The position numbers and the translations under genes were made by a program. This document shows, piece after piece, positions 13,185 to 15,764 of a DNA stretch of 15,764 bases. How positions within the stretch are numbered: the first letter of the stretch is position 1; the number at the start of each line of letters is the position of its first letter. Below the pieces are notes generated by a model. The model saw only the letters and a list, made by a program, of their open reading frames with translations, had not been told where the DNA came from and did not search any database. Source of the DNA: Nitrosomonas sp. (GTDB lineage: Bacteria > Pseudomonadota > Gammaproteobacteria > Burkholderiales > Nitrosomonadaceae); contig JAJFJI010000130.1 of NCBI GenBank assembly GCA_021774205.1, positions 1 to 15,764 on the forward strand, in the 5' to 3' direction.

Positions 13185-14135
13185 ATGAAAGCTTTTGTTA
13201 GATTATATGTTTTACCTGTGTTTTTATTTGCAACATTATTCTTGTCTTTACCTGTGGCTAGTAAAGGACCTGCGGCGCCATCCTCAATAGAGAGTGGAAC
13301 TACTACACAAATAACAGCAAATCCGGAGGTTACAGAGAATAAAAATTCAGATTATTTGCTGGGCGTAGCAACCGTTGCAAACGCTGCAATACACACAGCT
13401 GAGAACAGTGTTGATCTTATGCTGAAAATTATATCTATGATTAGCATATTTATAGCAATAATAGCGGGTACGCTAGGTGTATTTGGCTTTCGTTCCATGA
13501 GAGCCACTAAGAATAAAATTAACGCAGCAGTAAAAAAACAAATTGACGATCTACATGTAGAGATTAATAAGCAACATAAAATAATCAGCGAAGCATCGCG
13601 ATGTATGATATTTACTACAAATGCTATGCATGAATGGCAAGTAGCCGCCAACTTAACTAATAGTCCTACCGATAGAGAAGAAGATGAAAAATTAAAGTTA
13701 AATTGCTTGCAGATGGCTTTAAAAAATTTAGATCAGGTAACTTTTAGCGCCAAAGGGGCAGGTAATATAACTGTAGAGACATGGGCTTACAGTATGAAGG
13801 CATATATTTGTAAACGCATGAATATGCTTAATGATGCAATAAGAAATGCTGTAACTGCAATGATAAAGACAATTGACTATATACAGAAATTTGAGGAAAA
13901 CAGAAAAGCATATGATTCTTATGACGAATCGTTGATAAATGATTTAAAAGATAAACTTCCAAGCAGATATTTTAATGTAGCCTGTTACTATTGCTTGGAT
14001 AATAACAAAGACAAAAGCATACAGTATCTAATTAAAGCTATAACCGCTGATCCTTCTTACAAAATTAAAGCGCCATCAGAAAAAGACTTGGAAAATCTGT
14101 GGGAAGATGAAAATTTCAAGGACTTAATCATATAA
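13185..14135 (+). CDS. Membrane-anchored protein with C-terminal TPR-like region, unknown
   Basis: The start at 13185 has GGAG 9 bases upstream; a longer frame from 13074 runs through the terminator hairpins and is rejected. The 316-residue protein has a signal-peptide-like start (MKAFVRLYVLPVFLFATLFL, likely cut near residue 25), a Ser/Thr-rich linker, a second hydrophobic helix (about 80-102), a Lys-rich helical stretch (108-136) suited to a coiled coil, and a helical cytoplasmic-type domain. The end (about 262-316: RYFNVACYYCLDNNKDKSIQ, YLIKAITADPSYK, then WEDENFKDLI) resembles the terminal TPR units of proteins ending in DxDFExLxxDxxFxxLI. Such units bind other proteins. The codons are strongly AT-rich, unlike the core genes. 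Function is unknown; a moron-type cargo or defence role is only a guess. Confidence 0.75.
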   Translation: MKAFVRLYVLPVFLFATLFLSLPVASKGPAAPSSIESGTTTQITANPEVTENKNSDYLLGVATVANAAIHTAENSVDLMLKIISMISIFIAIIAGTLGVFGFRSMRATKNKINAAVKKQIDDLHVEINKQHKIISEASRCMIFTTNAMHEWQVAANLTNSPTDREEDEKLKLNCLQMALKNLDQVTFSAKGAGNITVETWAYSMKAYICKRMNMLNDAIRNAVTAMIKTIDYIQKFEENRKAYDSYDESLINDLKDKLPSRYFNVACYYCLDNNKDKSIQYLIKAITADPSYKIKAPSEKDLENLWEDENFKDLII

Positions 14136-14163
14136 AAAAACCCCGTATTTTGACTACGGGGTT
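14134..14163. terminator. Terminator hairpin after the TPR-like gene
   Basis: A perfect 9-bp stem AACCCCGTA/TACGGGGTT with a 7-base loop overlaps the end of the TPR-like gene. Leftward it is followed by seven T, an excellent terminator; rightward the tail ATAAGATATTTTTC is weaker. It probably works in both directions. Confidence 0.75.
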
Positions 14164-14195
14164 ATAAGATATTTTTCATAGAATTATTTCTATAA

Positions 14196-14378
14196 TCAAG
14201 GCGATGGTAGATCATCATAATTCATTTTAATTAACTCCTTTTTGGAAATTCCACTAACAATAAAATTGTTATCGACAGTTATACAGCAATTTTGAAAATA
14301 TTTATATGATTGATTCATAGTTGTCAAGACTTTATATAACTTAAAATAATTCTTCTTTTTTTCTGCGATATTACCCAC
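14196..14378 (-). CDS. Possible small unknown protein (60 residues)
   Basis: A GTG-started frame whose product is Lys/Asn/Tyr rich (begins MGNIAEKKKNYFKLYKVL, ends KMNYDDLPSP). A plausible promoter (TTGTCA-18-TTTAAT, 14396-14425 on the minus strand) would start the message about 10 bases before the GTG, and a strong leftward terminator follows the stop at 14140. No ribosome site is seen, and in such AT-rich DNA the frame could be chance. No family recognised. Confidence 0.3.
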   Translation of the reverse strand: MGNIAEKKKNYFKLYKVLTTMNQSYKYFQNCCITVDNNFIVSGISKKELIKMNYDDLPSP

Positions 14379-14395
14379 AAAGTAACAAAAAGGAT

Positions 14396-14425
14396 ATTAA
14401 AAGTTATATTCATTTTATTTGACAA
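14396..14425 (-). promoter_or_regulatory. Candidate leftward promoter
   Basis: Minus strand TTGTCA (14420-14425), 18-bp spacer, TTTAAT (14396-14401). Reasonable match to sigma70, but in DNA this AT-rich such matches arise by chance. On the plus strand the same bases contain TTGACA (14419-14424) without a good -10. Confidence 0.3.
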
Positions 14426-14751
14426 CGAATTTATTAAAAGGTTGAAAAGCAAGCAAAAAATTGTTTAATTAGAAAATAATAGTAACATTACTCATTATAC
14501 AAAGTTCTTTTTATTATTTGCTATTATATTAATCACAAGTTACCTGAATGTAAACAAATTCAAATGTGTTTCTTTTGCGTTCATTTTCTCATTTTTTTCC
14601 ACCTGATTTAGTTGGCTTGCATTTGCACAGCTCAGTTGTACAGCTATCACTTTTCTGTCAATGGTAGATCAACCTATATTAGCAAGTAAACTGTTCCCTT
14701 CAATTGACCGTGAATAGCGCTTATGATTACACCGGCTTGAAAAAGAATATA
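14426..14751. other. AT-rich stretch without a recognisable gene
   Basis: About 325 bases, very AT-rich up to 14570 and more mixed after. No frame beyond about 25 codons with a credible start was found on either strand, and no repeat or strong hairpin. ATGGTAGATCA occurs at 14661-14671 and also at 14204-14214, possibly chance. The stretch may be a decayed gene or regulatory spacer. Confidence 0.4.
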
Positions 14752-15357
14752 TTAGATTAAACCCCTGTTTTCGGGCTCTGCGAAAAGATTAATCAGTTGA
14801 TTATCTTTAGTACGGACAAGACCTGTTTGGAGAAAAGCAACGAAATCATCCTGAGTGCATTCGATGATCTCTTCCATTTCGACGGCGCTGCGGTCAGCAT
14901 TGGGTCGGTAAACCAGGAACCTTACTAACCCGTGATTTAACCGTTGTCGTTTAATTTGAATCCTATCTAGAAACTTTTTTTTGGGGCTCGATTTTCCCTT
15001 TTTAACTAATACTTGGATTTTCTTGGCAACTGTTTCCACGATTTCGCAAGTTATACAGCCCGATGTGGAAGCGCTTTGAATCTGAACCGACAGTTTCAAT
15101 TCTTTTAGCCCGCGGGTCCAATCTGTGCAAGCGAGCTGCGAATCATAGAAGGTATCACCCACTTGAAAATCATATAGATTGCCTTGTGTCCATAACATTT
15201 CCGTATTGCCATTGACACGCCGCGGGATTTGTTTAATGTCGAGCGCCTCGCGGAATGTCTCGCGAACGGCCATTCTCCAGCCGACTGCAAAGCCTCCTGA
15301 GAAATTTGCCAGCAATGCGTAGCCACGTTTTTTTCTTGATGTGTTGAACTCTACCAT
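14752..15357 (-). CDS. Unrecognised 201-residue protein
   Basis: The product begins MVEFNTSRKKRGYALLANFSG and ends LFAEPENRGLI. I do not recognise a family. It is soluble, basic in the middle (KKIQVLVKKGKSSPKKKF, about 113-130), contains a CITC pair (101-104), and closes with an acidic segment (VEMEEIIECTQDDFVAFL). Alternating hydrophobic residues in LKLSVQIQSASTSGCITCEI suggest beta strands. The ribosome site is weak (TGGAA about 5 bases upstream). Its base composition is closer to the core than the AT-rich DNA on its left. A strong leftward terminator lies upstream (15513-15540), so it needs its own promoter. It is not a recognisable phage repressor. Confidence 0.65.
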   Translation of the reverse strand: MVEFNTSRKKRGYALLANFSGGFAVGWRMAVRETFREALDIKQIPRRVNGNTEMLWTQGNLYDFQVGDTFYDSQLACTDWTRGLKELKLSVQIQSASTSGCITCEIVETVAKKIQVLVKKGKSSPKKKFLDRIQIKRQRLNHGLVRFLVYRPNADRSAVEMEEIIECTQDDFVAFLQTGLVRTKDNQLINLFAEPENRGLI

Positions 15358-15507
15358 TAGATTCCAGTGCTCTGTCTTATGTTTTGACTAGCTAATTTAT
15401 CGGCTATTGGTTCGGATTATTTAGGTGGCATTTGTTTTTCTAGTCTGTTTTTTTTGCGGCAACGGGTTGGAATCAAGTGATAGGTGGTTAGATGGTATAG
15501 TGGACAA

Positions 15508-15540
15508 TAAAAAACCCGCTCTAGCGTTCTAGAGCGGGTT
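15508..15540 (-). terminator. Strong leftward intrinsic terminator
   Basis: A perfect 12-bp stem AACCCGCTCTAG/CTAGAGCGGGTT with loop CGTT; on the minus strand it is followed by six T and then ATT. It would stop leftward transcripts from beyond the right edge, separating them from the 201-residue gene. Confidence 0.85.
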
Positions 15541-15764
15541 AGATGTATTCAGCTAAATCAGTAGGTATTTATTATTGCGGACCATACGTCAAATTTCTTT
15601 AGTTGTTTTGCATTTGCATTTGCATTTGCATGGGTCATTCTTGCAGCTTTTACTTATTTGACGTCAATGGTAAATATCACCTATTAGTTTATTCAAACAA
15701 GGTGTAGGAAACGTTTGTAGGTTTGATTGCTATGAATGTGTTCTGAACTAGGGTATCAATATAA
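15541..15764. other. Right-edge region without a recognisable gene
   Basis: Nothing codes convincingly between 15358 and the window end apart from the terminator described. A possible rightward promoter TTGACG-18-TATTAG (15658-15687) could serve a gene outside the window. No copy of the tRNA-Leu 3' end is present, so this is not the right end of the element. Confidence 0.4.
15607..15630. repeat. Four tandem TTTGCA hexamers
   Basis: TTTGCA repeats four times without interruption in a non-coding stretch. It could be a slippage-prone tract or short iteron-like site; its small size makes function uncertain. Confidence 0.6.

Noticed and set aside
14196..14214. Fourth copy of the cargo-boundary repeat
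   Set aside because: Only TCAAGGCGA is shared, without the A-run or hairpin; too short to claim.
15607..15630. TTTGCA repeats as replication iterons
   Set aside because: No replication gene or AT-rich unwinding region with DnaA boxes is visible next to it, and hexamers are shorter than usual iterons.

Overview
The window joins a conserved bacterial core segment to the first part of an integrated phage-like element. The core segment (1-4934, all minus strand) reads queA, tgt, yajC, secD, secF, the usual proteobacterial order. The protein sequences look betaproteobacterial, and the AT-leaning composition and SecD/QueA/Tgt wording suggest a Nitrosomonas-like ammonia oxidiser. That organism guess is inference only.

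A tRNA-Leu(CAA) gene (5058-5144, plus) closes the core. Immediately after it begins a mobile element whose tyrosine integrase reads towards the tRNA, the standard arrangement for integration into a tRNA 3' end. No second copy of the tRNA 3' end is visible, so the element runs past the right edge of the window.

From 5212 to 10516 lies one tightly packed leftward phage-type early operon. In transcription order it encodes three small unknown proteins, a Cas4/RecB-like four-cysteine nuclease, a RecT-like annealing protein, a helix-turn-helix protein, a small membrane protein, a Rha-type regulator, a DUF4224 (excisionase-like) protein, the integrase, and a DUF4224-GIY-YIG fusion. Most neighbours overlap by 1-14 bases. 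A sigma70-type promoter with two 17-bp operator-like palindromes 21 bp apart drives it (10560-10601). The repressor expected to bind these operators is not recognisable in the window.

From 10627 onwards the sequence is a cargo region of modules: a DHFR/RibD-like gene between two 177-bp MITE-like copies, a DinD-like gene, a membrane-anchored TPR-like protein, and an unrecognised 201-residue protein. Between modules recurs the motif ACTCAAGGCGAAAAAAA, at least twice fused to an intrinsic terminator. The MITE-DHFR-MITE block is flanked by 34-bp direct repeats of this family. When removed on paper, its flanks close into an 11-bp hairpin. This repeat-bounded cargo region is the most unusual part of the window.

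The right part (about 13,100-15,764) is markedly AT-richer than the core and has long stretches without a convincing gene.
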